In this document: positions 33,127 to 42,949 of the stretch, piece by piece
Layout: the number at the start of each line of letters is the position of its first letter
Numbering within the stretch: the first letter of the stretch is position 1
Assembly: GCA_022606425.2 (NCBI GenBank)
Contig: JAHDVF020001231.1
Location: forward strand, 1 to 64,000
Direction of reading: 5' to 3'
Source: Lepidostoma basale
Taxonomy: Eukaryota; Arthropoda; Insecta; Trichoptera; Lepidostomatidae
Length of the DNA stretch: 64,000 nt
Notes under the pieces: generated by a model
What the model was told of the DNA's origin: nothing
What the model saw: only the letters and a program-made list of their open reading frames with translations
Databases searched by the model: none
Made by a program: the position numbers and the translations under genes

Positions 33127-34200
33127 TTTCATATGTCTAATATTCTTCTTCTTCTTCTTTTTTTTTCTTCTTCTTCTTCTTCTGCTTTATTTAGAACGGT
33201 ATCCTGTTATTTCTCGGAGCCTGTTCCTGGGATGCAGATGTCCAACTTTCTCGCCATCTTTTAGGGGGTCTTCCTGCAGGTCGATTTCCTGTTGGTACTT
33301 TATTTGCGGCTATATTTATCACTCGAACGTTCCAAAAGTCCAAGCTTCTATCCAGAAACACAAAGCTGCGTATTTATAACACCATCATCAAGCCAGTGGT
33401 GACATATGGTTCTGAGTCGTTTGAACAATGACTCTAAAAGAACAATAAAGAATCTACTGGTTTGAGAATATAATACTTAGAAAGATCCTGGGACCCAGGC
33501 CCGGTGTTGCAGCGGGAACTTGGAGGCAAAGGACCAACCAAGAGAGCCGTACGATGACCCAGCAGCCCCTTATAACGAGCATCGTGAGAGCCGGTTGCCT
33601 AGCATGAATTGGGCACGTATGCCGAGCCGAAGAGACCAGAGCAATCAAGACCCTGTACGCGTCTATACCGACTGGAGTAAAACCTCTAGGAAGGCGTAGA
33701 CAGCGCCCAATGGACAATGTTCTGGCTGATCTGGCTAGGTTGGGCAAATCGGACTGCTTGGACCAAAAGGCGCAGGATCGAGGAGCTTGGCGAAAAATCA
33801 TCAAGGAGGCTAAAACTCTTCAAGAGTTGTATGGCCGTAGGAAGTCGAATATATTTAATACTCTTTCAGAACATGCTCTTTCCACATGATCTCTCCAGTA
33901 GCGTCTTCTGAGTCTTCCCCATCGCATGACATCTTCTACATTGCAGATCTTTCTTATTTCAGAATTTCTTATTTTCTCTCGGAGTGCCGTTCCCGCAACG
34001 GATCGGAGAGTCTTCATTTTTGTGGTTCTTAGGAGACTTTTTGTTCTGATGGTGTCAGCTCTCGTTTCTATTCCATATGTCATTATAGGACGTACGCATG
34101 TCTTGTAGATTCGAATTTTGCTCTCCTTTAGCATATTTTTATTTTTCCAAACAGCTTTCGTCAAGCAGCCAGCCACAACGGCGGCCCTGTTTGTTATAAC
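33127..34200 (-). pseudogene. LINE F copy 2, split by LINE E
   Basis: Minus strand from 34176: AGCLTKAVWKNKNMLKESKI, RIYKTCVRPIMTYGIETRAD, KMKTLRSVAGTALREKIRNS, RRRYWRDHVERACSER. This joins across the insertion to VINIAANKVPTGNRPAGRPP, KRWRESWTSASQEQAPRNN, then a stop and a long (GAA)n-type tail (33131-33184 as CTT runs). The join is in frame when 33325-33849 and one 14-bp duplicate are removed. Confidence 0.85.
33325..33849 (+). pseudogene. LINE E copy 1, inserted into LINE F
   Basis: Reads SKLLSRNTKLRIYNTIIKPV, VTYGSESFEQ, stop, then RKILGPRPGVAAGTWRQRTN, TSIVRAGCLA, IGHVCRAEETRAIKTLYAS, GVKPLGRRRQRPMDNVLADL, DQKAQDRGAWRKIIKEAKTL, ending QELYGRRKS. C-terminal RT tail in sense, flanked by TATATTTATCACTC (33311-33324) and TATATTTAATACTC (33850-33863), 14 bp with two differences, the expected LINE target duplication. 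No A-rich tail. Confidence 0.85.
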
Positions 34201-34504
34201 AGTTCACTTACTTCTCCGTAGATGTCACTGAGTACTTGGCTTGATACAACAACACCTAAGTACTTGCAATGTGTTCAATCCATAACCCTAATTTAACTTT
34301 AATGATGACGTATTTATATGATTTACATTCCATAAATATTTCATTTTTTAGTTGTCTAGTAATTGTCTTTATGCACAATCATCTTCTTCATCTTATTTAA
34401 TTAGAATTTATCCTACTTTCAGATTTATTTGCAAGCTCCATTATTCCGTCTATAATATATAATATGTGGTTGTTATATAATATGGTAATGAATACTCTTG
34501 AATA
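34201..34504. other. Non-coding stretch
   Basis: About 34201-34270 may still be LINE F N-terminal sequence in decayed form. The rest is unrecognised. Confidence 0.3.
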
Positions 34505-34883
34505 CAAGGTGATGATTTTCGAAAAAGAAGGAAACATTAATGTAAATGGTGAAAATCTGGAATCTAACTAGAAGGATGGGAGAGTGGAGAGGATAGGAAG
34601 GGTTGGGGCAGGCAACACAGTAATTGGTGCACTTAAAGTTGTCATGGCAAACAAAAGCCTATCCAAAAGAGCTAAGATGGCGGTGCATAATGGTGTTCTT
34701 GCGCCGACCCTTATGTATGGAAGTGAAGCATGATTTACCACATATCATATACAGATTTACCACACATTCGTCTTAGAGATCTCATTTCTACTGCATTTAT
34801 TCTACTTTCATCCTTCTTTTGCCAGTTCCATGCTTCACTTCCAAACATAAGGGTCGGCACAAGAACACCATATTATCAAAAAC
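34505..34883. pseudogene. LINE A copy 5, two opposed segments
   Basis: 34505-34731 is + strand (KVMIFEKEGNINVNGENLES, then VGAGNTVIGALKVVMANKSL, MAVHNGVLAPTLMYGSEA). 34737-34883 is minus strand and covers VLVPTLMFGSEAWNWQKKDE, SRINAVEMRSL. The two segments overlap at PTLM-GSEA, so this is an inverted, partly duplicated LINE piece without the tail. Confidence 0.75.
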
Positions 34884-35181
34884 ATTTTATATGTCATATT
34901 GATTTTATTTCTCGAAACATTGTTGTAATATATTTCCTCCGTGATGATACAAAATCTAAAAAAAAATAATTCGGTAGCCGCATACGAATCACAGGTAATC
35001 ATTTGTATTATGATTAATCTACTCTTTGTATTCCAAGAGCATTTTTATTTGGTGCATTATGTCCGCGTTTGGCATTTTGGATTGGCGTCTGTGAATTGTT
35101 AGTTATAAACTTAGTATTATCTATAAGTTGACCAACTTTCAGTATTTATTTGTATATTATATCTGTTTAAAAAAATTATAA
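34884..35181. other. Non-coding stretch
   Basis: Nothing recognised. Confidence 0.35.
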
Positions 35182-35490
35182 CTAACTAACTAACTAACCA
35201 TCACGTCGTCTCCTCGAAAAGGTAGGCAGAAAGAATGAACTGTCACACTTTTACTGATGCGGCACTCCATCCTTCTCTTTTCGCTCCGCGGGAGACGCGG
35301 TGTGATGTGTTGCGAACCTCATCGCCACCAATAGGCATCCACCACATTCGATCGTCCAACACCCACAAAATAAATCTAAAACAATAATAATATATAATAC
35401 AATGATATAAAATAAAAATAATTTAACACAAAATGTTCTTTTTAGATGGTGCACATATTGTCTATTTAATTTATATTCCACGTATTAATG
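35182..35490 (-). repeat. Repeat X copy 2
   Basis: Minus strand from about 35490: GGAATATAAATTAAATAGAC, AATATGTGCACCATCTAAAA, an AT-rich piece, TTTATTTTGTGGGTGTTGGA, the GC-rich hairpin body and the LINE A 3' end with TTAG tail (35182-35200 as TAAC units). Left hairpin arm is diverged here. Extends the family 5' end by about 130 bp relative to 19.2 kb. Confidence 0.75.
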
Positions 35491-35864
35491 TTAATCATTT
35501 TATAAAACTATTAATTACTACCAAATATTATAAACTAAAATATCACTAAGTTTAAATAACTTTAAAATCTTTTTGATTCAAAATTCAAATGTTTCATTAT
35601 AGTTACATGCAAGAACCAGGACCTGTATGCAATTATAATGCAGGACCAAATCCAAGCAATCTGCTGATGAGCCCTTGAAAGTATTTTTCTTGGGAGTACG
35701 TTCAGGTGGAATATTTAATATATAAACGGGATAGTGCGTTTTATTTATTTATTATATAGTAATAAATTTATTATTACCATATATAATGATAAAAATGACT
35801 ATTCACACTAATGAGTTTTTTGTCATATAAATAGTAACTAACCGTTCTTTTAATTTACAGTAAC
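35491..35864. other. Non-coding stretch
   Basis: No coding frame. May include the upstream part of the PLE-type repeat ending with ribozyme copy I. Confidence 0.3.
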
Positions 35865-35945
35865 TAAGAGCGACCAAAAGATGGCAGCAAGCTGCCGAAA
35901 CCGGTCGAGCATAAACACAAGTGAAAGCACACTAAATACATAATA
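35865..35945 (+). ncRNA. Hammerhead ribozyme-like motif (copy I)
   Basis: Perfect stem II GGCAG-CAAG-CTGCC, then GAAA, palindromic ACCGGT and C. The 5' core is degraded (CAAAAGA at 35875-35881 for CUGANGA). Followed by GCATAAACACAAGTGAAAGC, the tail module of copies G and N. Confidence 0.5.
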
Positions 35946-36149
35946 ATAAAGAAATTTTATATCAATATTTTTTTTCATTTTCTTTATTTAAAATCACCTT
36001 CTACCAAAAAATTTCAATTTAAAACATTAATAATTAGTATGTAGTAAATGCTACGAAAGGAATTATTTAAATCGACATTGGAACAAATGCATATAAAGGT
36101 TCGAAAAATCACGAAAATTAATCTTAACAATTGGAAAAAATATGTTAAC

Positions 36150-36176
36150 ACCTGATGATTTCAACAGCCGTCGCGA
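36150..36176 (+). ncRNA. Hammerhead relic (copy J)
   Basis: AACACCTGATGATTTCAACA then GCCGTCGCG: intact CTGATGA (36152-36158), but the stem II 3' strand and GAAA are deleted. Same lineage as copies B and S (TCAACA, GTCGCG). Confidence 0.4.
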
Positions 36177-36247
36177 AAAAAAAAAAACAGTTATAAACGA
36201 GAAAAATTTATCATGAGGATGCCAGAGAAGTACTTCAGGAAAGAACA

Positions 36248-36705
36248 GGGTAACTAACTAACTAACTAACTAACCATCACGCCGTCTCCTCGAAGGGGTA
36301 GACAGAAAGAATGGACCGCCACACTTTTCTTTCAAGACTTATTTCTCTCGCTTCCTCAACATTCATACATCGTGTCATGCACGCGCGTCTATTTCTTTGA
36401 CTCCTCACATGGCCGACATTCAATATTTGATTTATTTGATCGTGCCACGTTTTTCTCGGTCTTCCTCTATTTCTAGTTCCATTTGAATCGTTAACATATA
36501 ATTTTATACCATTCTTTCTTCATTCATTATTTTAATATGTTCAAACCATCTTAATGATCCTTGCATTATTTTGTTCATAACACCATCATTCGCACCGCAT
36601 TCAATTTTTATATTTTCATTCGACACTCTATCAAAGTATAGACACATTAGTCTAAGAGATCTCATTTCTACTGCATTTATTTTATTTTCATCCTTCTTTC
36701 GCCAA
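36248..36705 (-). pseudogene. LINE A copy 6, 3' end
   Basis: Minus strand C-terminal domain (MRSLRL, ENIKIECGANDGVMNKIM, GSLRWFEHIK, RPRKTWHDQINQILNVGHV, SQRNRRACMTRCMNVEEARE) with many frame breaks, then GGAGACGGCGTGATGG and five TTAG units at 36248-36275. Confidence 0.8.
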
Positions 36706-37261
36706 AAAAATATAAATTAACTAATTACATTCAATCGTGTGTTTACCGCATTTTTCTGTGTTTATATATTTTTTTGAAATTACACTTTCCTAGACCTTAT
36801 TGACAGTATACATTTATATGTAGACTTTGGAAAGCTTTTGTCAGATAATCGAAACAGTCCGAGTGGAAGGATTCGCATAAAATACGATGATATGTATAAA
36901 AGAATTGATATTAAAAACTAATGAACCGGTAAATTTGATACGAAATACATTTTTGAATATATATTTATATATAAGGCAATGAAAGTAATGATTTTTTATC
37001 AAACATACAAAAATATTTGGTTCAATATAAATTTGTCCATACTTAACATACTTTAGATAAGTTGGATAAAATTCCAATAAAGTATTCAAGTTGTTATTGG
37101 TTCTTGAACAATGATGTAAAACTCCATATTAATAAGTATAAAAGTTAATTTTAAATTTTTGGCATATTGCTAAGATTTTGGTGTGTAACTGTGTTTTGTA
37201 CACAAATACAAAATGTACTTTATAATTTATTGTTTATTGAATAATGATGTAATAATTTCAT
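36706..37261. other. AT-rich non-coding DNA
   Basis: A minus-strand 82-codon ORF (36841-37089) has no recognised domain. 37090-37130 and 37230-37265 carry the family K flank (TCTTGAACAATGATGTAAAA). Confidence 0.35.
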
Positions 37262-37391
37262 ATTAAATAATTAATACGAATGAAAACGTCTGTTTTCTAG
37301 AAGTAGAAGTATTTGTAAATGCCTTAGACAGGCGAAACATTTCATTCACATAAAAAATAATAAAACTTCTAGAAAACAGACGTTTTTCACC
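37262..37391. repeat. Family K palindrome with ribozyme relic
   Basis: Perfect inverted arms AAAACGTCTGTTTTCTAGAA(G) at 37283-37303 and 37367-37387. Between them the + strand reads TTTGTAAATGCCTTAGACAG then GCGAAACATTTC: stem II GCCT/AGGC perfect and GAAA present, but CUGANGA reads TTTGTAA and the cleavage triplet TTC is off consensus. Confidence 0.6.
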
Positions 37392-38097
37392 ATTATTCAG
37401 TCCTTACCCCTCCCGCAATCAATGAGCACAAAAGAAATCCTCCCCGATAGCCCACTACGTACTCCGCCAAACAAAATGGTCTCAGGACGCTATCTCCTAC
37501 CCCAACTCCATTCAGGCACTGCTACTTATCTTCCCCTCGGGAACAGGCTTTTTTTATAAATACAATCCCAACCCTAACTGGTCTTTCATTCCTTGACAAT
37601 AATGTAAGACTTTATCATAAACCCTAATTCCCTCCTAGCCCTCTTTCGGAGGGACACTCCGGGCCATACATTTAGCCCCATCATAAAACAACTACCAAAT
37701 CGCATTCCAACAATGTTTCCTACAGACGTAAGAGGAATAGCCATTAGAGCTGAACCTCTGTAAGCCAGAAGATCTAAGTCCAAGTCCATGTCCATTCGTA
37801 TTAAGTTCTTAATCATATTTATCCATTTAGTCAGGCAACTAATGTCTCATATGAATAGCGATCGAATTAATCAATTTTAAACTGTGACAATATAGGTAAA
37901 TAAATTCATGAGATATTTTGGTGTCAAATTGTGAAATGGTCAACACAAGGGTTACAAAAATATTGTTTGATGAATATAAACTATTTATAATAAAAGGGGA
38001 AGTGAGCATTGATTCATTAATAAATACTATGTTGGTCAGTGATTGATAACCTTTTAACCTTTAAACCTGTCTTGACCTTGGTGTTTTCCATCTAGGA
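37392..38097. other. Non-coding stretch with repeat-O piece
   Basis: 37580-37800 (GTAAGACTTTATCATAAACC, then ATTCCAACAATGTTTCCTAC and AATAGCCATTAGAGCTGAAC) shares blocks with 11.57 and 60.1 kb. It looks like a decayed LINE C-terminus or 3' region, but no frame is convincing. Confidence 0.35.
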
Positions 38098-38570
38098 ATC
38101 TTCTTCACACCTCCGTCACACCACCTTCTGTCACACCTCCGTGGTGCACAGGGCCTCAAGAAACCTTCTCCACCCGACTCTATTGCATGCCTGCAAGTGA
38201 GCTCTGCTGCCTTAACCTCGTCCTGTAGGGTTCTTCTCCAGGTGGCTCTAGGTCTGCCTCGCTTTCTCTTTCCCCCCCCCCCCCCTAGGGAACCAGTCTA
38301 GTGCGCCCTGAGTGATCCTGGCTGGGTTCCGTCTCAGAGTGTAACCGATCCACTGCCATTTGGATCTAGCGACTTGTTCTCTAATTGGCTTTTCGCCTGC
38401 CATGGTCCAGAGAACGGCATTTAACACTGTTTGGGGCCAATAGATTTTGAATATTGAGCGAAGGCACCTATTTATAAACACCTGGAGTTTACCAATAACG
38501 TCCGCGATAGATTTCCAAGTCTCACATTCGTACAGCAGTACGCTTTTAACGCGCGTGCTGAATATTTAGA
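38098..38570 (-). pseudogene. LINE B copy 4, 3' end, with 14-C run
   Basis: Minus strand: FINRCLRSIFKIYWPQTVLN, AVLWTMAGEKPIREQVARSK, WQWIGYTLRRNPARITQGAL, DWFPRGGGGKEKARQT. Good frame over 77 codons. The glycine stretch corresponds to 14 consecutive C on the + strand (38272-38285), probably slippage of a shorter GGR codon run. Ends in CACCACGGAGGTGTG-type sequence. Confidence 0.85.
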
Positions 38571-38994
38571 GCTGGAGCTTTCTCGAAATGATACTGGAAC
38601 GCCATACAGTGCGAAGCATAGCGAAAAATATTAGTATTCCATCTAGGAATACTAATATTTTTTGCAGTCCCGATAAATGAAAGAGTTTTTTGTACTATTT
38701 AATTATTATTCTTAAGCTACAGCTACTTAAAAAGCTTACATATACCAGTGATGGGTAATCTATGACATGCGCGTCATAGGGTGCCACGCCAAGACATTTT
38801 GGGCGACATTCTTCAAACTTTTAGGAGGTTCAAACTCACGAATCTAGAAAGAAATCGTTAGAAAAGTGCCATTACGAAAAAAAAAAATGGTTGGAACCGA
38901 ACACTTTTGGCACGTTTTATGCTGAATTGCATTTACTTTGGGAATTAAAAAAAAGCATTGTTTAAACCAAATTTTAATAAAAAAAAATATTAAA

Positions 38995-39037
38995 ATACAT
39001 GACATGTTTCAGAGGATACCTCCATCTTCAAGTATAC
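38995..39037 (-). ncRNA. Hammerhead ribozyme-like motif (copy L1) in PLE 3' end
   Basis: Minus strand TTGAAGA (C3 replaced by U), stem II GAGG/CCTC with TAT loop, GAAA, palindromic ACATGT, C; ATAC and GTAT support stem I. Cleavage triplet GTC is intact; the C3-to-U change should weaken activity. Same sense as the PLE protein relic. Confidence 0.6.
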
Positions 39038-39201
39038 AAATATAACAAAAACTAAATAATGAAAGACTAATAAAAAACGCATTTAAAATTCAATACAAAA
39101 ATTCATAACACTTTTGGCACGTTTTATGCTGAATTGCATTTACTTTGGGAATTAAAAAAAAGCATTGTTTAAACCAAATTTTAATAAAAAAAAATATTAA
39201 A

Positions 39202-39244
39202 ATACATGACATGTTTCAGAGGATACCTCCATCTTCAAGTATAC
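39202..39244 (-). ncRNA. Hammerhead ribozyme-like motif (copy L2)
   Basis: Exact duplicate of copy L1, 207 bp away in the same orientation. Confidence 0.6.
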
Positions 39245-39464
39245 AAATATAACAAAAACTAAATAATGAAAGACTAATAAAAAACGCATTTAAAATTCAA
39301 TACAAAAATTCATATTTAAAAATTTGGTTGGGCTATTTGTTATAATTAGGTACTAACAATTCTTTTTTAACAGTAAAATAATAAATAACATAAAATAATA
39401 ATAATACATGATGATAATATAATTTAGAAAAAACGTACATATGAAAAGATATAATTCATATAGA

Positions 39465-39770
39465 AATTAATAAATGATTAATTTGCATTTGATTGGGAAT
39501 GTGAGATTAAATGTAGACAAAGTATTTAAGGAGAAAGGAGTAAAAGGAGGAATCTGATTATTAATTATATTTTCACCCGATTTCACAGACTTGAGGATTT
39601 CAAAATGTTCAAGTTTGTTTAATTTATTGTAATTGTTAGCTGTGTGTAGAAATTTTGTGTCATTTTTTATCGAAACTATGGTCAAATTTAATACAATGGT
39701 TTGCCATCTCAGAAAAAAACATAATGTTTTCTGAAAGCTTGTTTATGTTCGTTGATACGTGTTTTACAAT
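39465..39770 (-). pseudogene. Penelope-like element protein C-terminus (GIY-YIG endonuclease end)
   Basis: Minus strand, frames shifting: TRINEHKQAFRKH (about 39765-39725), MANHCIKFDHSFD (39707-39669), then TKFLHTANNYNKLNKLEHFE, ILKSVKSGENIINNQIPPFT. The order EHK---A-H----NH-FD, then FLHT----KLN-LE--EI, then N-Q matches the end of PLE GIY-YIG endonucleases (family knowledge). Two frameshifts. The RT domain is absent. A second copy of the last block is at 41.43 kb. Confidence 0.7.
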
Positions 39771-40115
39771 GTTTTTTTTAATTCCCAAAGTAGATTACTA
39801 TGGAATTCCACAGTGTTAATGCCTTAACTTTCAATAAGTTGAATTGCATTTGTTAAATCTTCAGTTGATAGTTATTATTTCGTACATTTAAAACCCAAGC
39901 CATCATATTTTTTTTTTGATGCCAAAAGACTTCGACCCCAAGCATTTTACATATTTTGTTCGTAGTGGCACTCTTCTAACGATTTTTTTTTAAATCGTGA
40001 GTTTGAACCTCCTTAAAGTTTAAAGAAGTAAGCGAATAATTCGTGAGCCAAGATCGTCCGTAAACGATGTATTTCACTCAAAATGTCTTGGCGTGTCATA
40101 GGTTACCCATCACTG

Positions 40116-41389
40116 GTATAAGTGGGCACTCAAAGCTTTAATACATTAGACTTTCAGTGTTTTAAAACCCAAGGTGTTTTAAGTTGTTGTTTTTTATTAC
40201 AACGTATATTTTTCTTATTATTCAGGACGAGAGGATCAAAATGATATTTTAGAACGGGATATGAAAGGTATTTACTAAGAAATCATTTGGTAAATTAAAT
40301 AATAAATCCAGCTTTATTTGTTTACTCGACAAATTTCGCTGGAAAAAAAAATGTTTTATAAAGATACAGCATTCAAGTCTTAAATACGCATTACTTATTA
40401 AAATTAAATGTCATTTAATTATAACGAAAACATCAACAATCAAGAAATATAATGTTGAAGATTTTCAATTATCCTCTTCTTAATTAATGAAAAAATCTTA
40501 ACCTTTCTAGCTACACAGCTTAAAAAGGGATGAGAGTCACTTGAAATCGGTCTGACGCAATAAAAATTGTATTGTTGTAAAAAATATTTTGTATAACATA
40601 AACAGTATTTATTATAATCCGTAAAAAATGAGGTATTTGTTAAAAAAATACTGCAATTTTTTCCCTTTTTGTGCTTAAAAAAGTCCATTCGTTAGGGTGC
40701 TGTGTAATCAGTACACATTACAAGATTTTTAACGAAAACTGTAAAATTTATAGCCGATTGCTTCAATGAACTAAAGTCAAAATAACTGCAGTGCATGGAA
40801 GTATCATTTACTATTTAATGGAAGATCGAGAGAATAAGAGCCTTGGGATGCAAAATAATGTCATGTCTGGGAAATATCAGAGTAGATTGCTGACCATTGA
40901 CAACATCATACGCGCTTCTACAGACAGTTGAATGGAGCAAGTGGTTACAAATATCCAGCAATGGATATGCTGCAAGAGAAAAAGATAAAAAGAAGTCAAA
41001 AGACAAAAAATGTTTAAAAAATCTGAAAAACTATCAAGCAAGAGAACCACTTGCAGAGAATTCACAAAAGCGACTAATGTTTTGTTTCTTTCCACACTAG
41101 CAAAGCGAGAGTTCAACGCAAATAGTTGTTTGGCGCTTCGTTTACTTTTACAACAATAAATTCAGCTTAACAATAGTTGCTCGCTCTTATCAATACATAT
41201 ATTTTAAAACAAAAATAGCCCGCAAATAGTGTGTTTGAGACAGTCATTTATTATTTATTCTTAACATATCAATAGGCACACTGAACTCGTTTGAATGTAT
41301 TCTCGATTTATTTGCGATTTACGATAAAATCTCAACTAAATGTTAACAGATGAATACGAAAAAGAAAACTGAACCTAGTCTTAATTATA
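40116..41389. other. AT-rich non-coding DNA
   Basis: Overlapping ORFs at 40815-41116 on both strands show no known domain. No repeat shared with the rest of the window. Confidence 0.35.
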
Positions 41390-41945
41390 TTTATAATGAT
41401 ACTAGATATTATTATAATAAATAGGATGAAAACATAATTAATAATCAGATTCCTCCTTTTACTCCTTTATCCTTAAACACCCTTTCTACTTTTAGTCTTC
41501 CATGCTCCCATTCCCAAACATAAGCAAATTAATAATTTATTAATATCTATGCAAAATATGTTTCTTCAAACGTATGTTTTTTCCAAATTACAATTTTATA
41601 TTTTTATTTAATTATTATGTACTATTATTGTTTACTATTATATTATTTATTAGTTCTTATTGAAATAAAAAAATTTAGGACTTAAAGCAATTAGTCCAAG
41701 TTATTTTTAAAATTAAAAAGAATTGTTCTTTTGTATTATATCGATTTTTTAAATGCGTTTTTATTAGTCTGACATTGTTAAGTTTTTGTTCTATATTTTT
41801 ACACTAGAAAATAGAGGTAACCTCCGAAATATATCGTGATTTTTTTATATTTGGTGGATTATATACAACGTTATTATTCAATTTTCAAAGTATATTACAA
41901 TGGAATTCTGCCTTAGCTTTCAATAAAAAAAGTTTAATTAATCGT
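41390..41945 (+). mobile_element. Penelope-like element relic, copy 2
   Basis: NIINNQIPPFTPLSLNTLST (from about 41427) is the same protein end as at 39.5 kb, then a stop near 41519. About 285 bp of AT-rich 3' region follows (TTTAAATGCGTTTTTATTAG shared with the 39 kb copy), then a degraded ribozyme and the terminal motif CAATGGAATTCTGCCTTAGC. Older than the 39 kb copy. Confidence 0.65.
41804..41835 (+). ncRNA. Degraded hammerhead motif (copy M) in PLE 3' end
   Basis: CTAGAAAATAGAGGTAACCT then CCGAAATATATC. Stem II GAGG/CCTC and GAAA are intact; the CUGANGA core and stem III have substitutions. Aligns position by position with copies L1/L2 and lies in the same sense as the PLE protein. Confidence 0.5.
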
Positions 41946-42529
41946 GTCATCGATAAATAATAGTCAATGTCTATTCAAATAAATACATTTTTCCTTTTGC
42001 AATATTAGCTATACTACGAGTACATTCAAATGGTTATATAATCAGATGTTTTTTTTATATATATTGTGTGTCTTGAAATTATGTTCAATGAAGGTGAATG
42101 GAGATTTAAAGGATTGTATTAACAATGAAATATGTCGATTGATCAATAATAATAATGGTCGGATCTGTCTTGCCCGCATTCAGATGCTCATTATCTGTAT
42201 TAGGTCCACCTAAAAACATATTATTGTTACTTGTGGCACAGAGTCATGTATAGTATATACATATTCAGCCATTAAGAGAATTAGTTCTGAGATACTCATC
42301 CATGGAACCGAGGCATTATTGGAAGAGTAAGTTTTTCTATCGCAACAGCTGTCGCTTTAGTAGTATTTCTCGTCAACATATTATTTCTGGTGTATCTTTC
42401 CTCGGAGGACTGTGGTAGCTATCTATTACTCTATTCCATAGATTGCCTTTCGTTTAATTCTTTGCCGATTCAAAGATAGATGGTTTTCTTAAACCCGATC
42501 GAATATATTAGGAGATACTTCGATAACTC
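41946..42529. other. Non-coding stretch
   Basis: No recognised element. 42280-42530 may be decayed upstream LINE N sequence. Confidence 0.3.
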
Positions 42530-42790
42530 CACCAAGTTAGAGAGTTTGCGTTTTTTTGTTCTACACAGATATCACCGACAGCCGATGGGAAAAGTAATCG
42601 GTCTACTAAACACGATCAACTAGAAGATTGGAGGTCTTTCATTTTAGTGTGAATACGCTCTAAACAAATATTATTAATACGAGAGTATCCTTTCTTCCTA
42701 AAGTTGAACTATCCCTCACAAGTTCCTGTTAGTATTATATAATAATTAGAAGTAAAAATAATGCAAACTAATAAACTGATTGTACAATAA
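42530..42790 (+). pseudogene. LINE N copy 2, strongly decayed
   Basis: Traces of FHFSVNTL then QILLIRE-type sequence align with the C-terminus at 30.4 and 55.65 kb, and the tail AATAAACTGATTGTAC lies at 42769-42784. Confidence 0.45.
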
Positions 42791-42949
42791 TATGATTAAA
42801 TCTTGCTTAAATATTATGTTCTTATGCTTCGTTGAAATCAAACTCAAGTTATTATTAAAATTATTCCGAGTAATAACTTTAAAACGTCAATGTAAGTTGC
42901 TTGTATGAATATTTAAATAGCTCTATAAGACATAAATTACAGATATTAT

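Larger units (their letters stand above)
38901..39314. repeat. Exact tandem duplication, 207-bp unit
   Basis: 38901-39107 and 39108-39314 appear identical base for base. The unit contains about 22 bp of hAT arm, the 12-bp target duplicate and the PLE 3' end with ribozyme. Identity implies a very recent event or an assembly artefact. Confidence 0.85.
38935..39839 (-). mobile_element. Penelope-like element, 5'-truncated, with hammerhead ribozymes
   Basis: Flanked by TGAATTGCATTT at 38923-38934 and 39840-39851, a perfect 12-bp target duplication. In minus-strand order: an inverted piece of the element's own terminus (about 39752-39839: ACTATGGAATTCCACAGTGT when read on +), the end of the PLE protein, an AT-rich 3' region, then the ribozyme-bearing terminal repeat, present twice because of the 207-bp duplication. 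An inverted terminal piece at the 5' end is characteristic of Penelope-like insertions. Confidence 0.75.
38746..40115. mobile_element. hAT-like inverted-repeat element, about 1.37 kb, host of a PLE insertion
   Basis: Outer ends CAGTGATGGGTAATCTATGA (38746) and its inverse ending 40115, and subterminal blocks (CACGCCAAGACATTTTG, AGGAGGTTCAAACTCACGA, ATCGTTAGAAAAGTGCCA) are inverted over about 180-200 bp per side. CAGTGATGG-type ends suggest hAT, but no 8-bp duplication is evident (ACATATAC left, GTATAAGT right). No transposase. The PLE relic at 38935-39839 is inserted within it. Confidence 0.65.

Noticed and set aside
35655..35690. CTGATGAGCCCTTGAAAG, hammerhead-like
   Set aside because: No pairing stem II and no cleavage triplet with stem I; too short to support.
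39467..39685. Host gene of 72 codons
   Set aside because: It aligns with the 41.43 kb copy and PLE endonuclease ends, flanked by a target duplication; it is a retroelement relic.
38738..40123. 8-bp target duplication for the hAT-like element
   Set aside because: ACATATAC and GTATAAGT do not match, so the hAT call rests on TIR style only.
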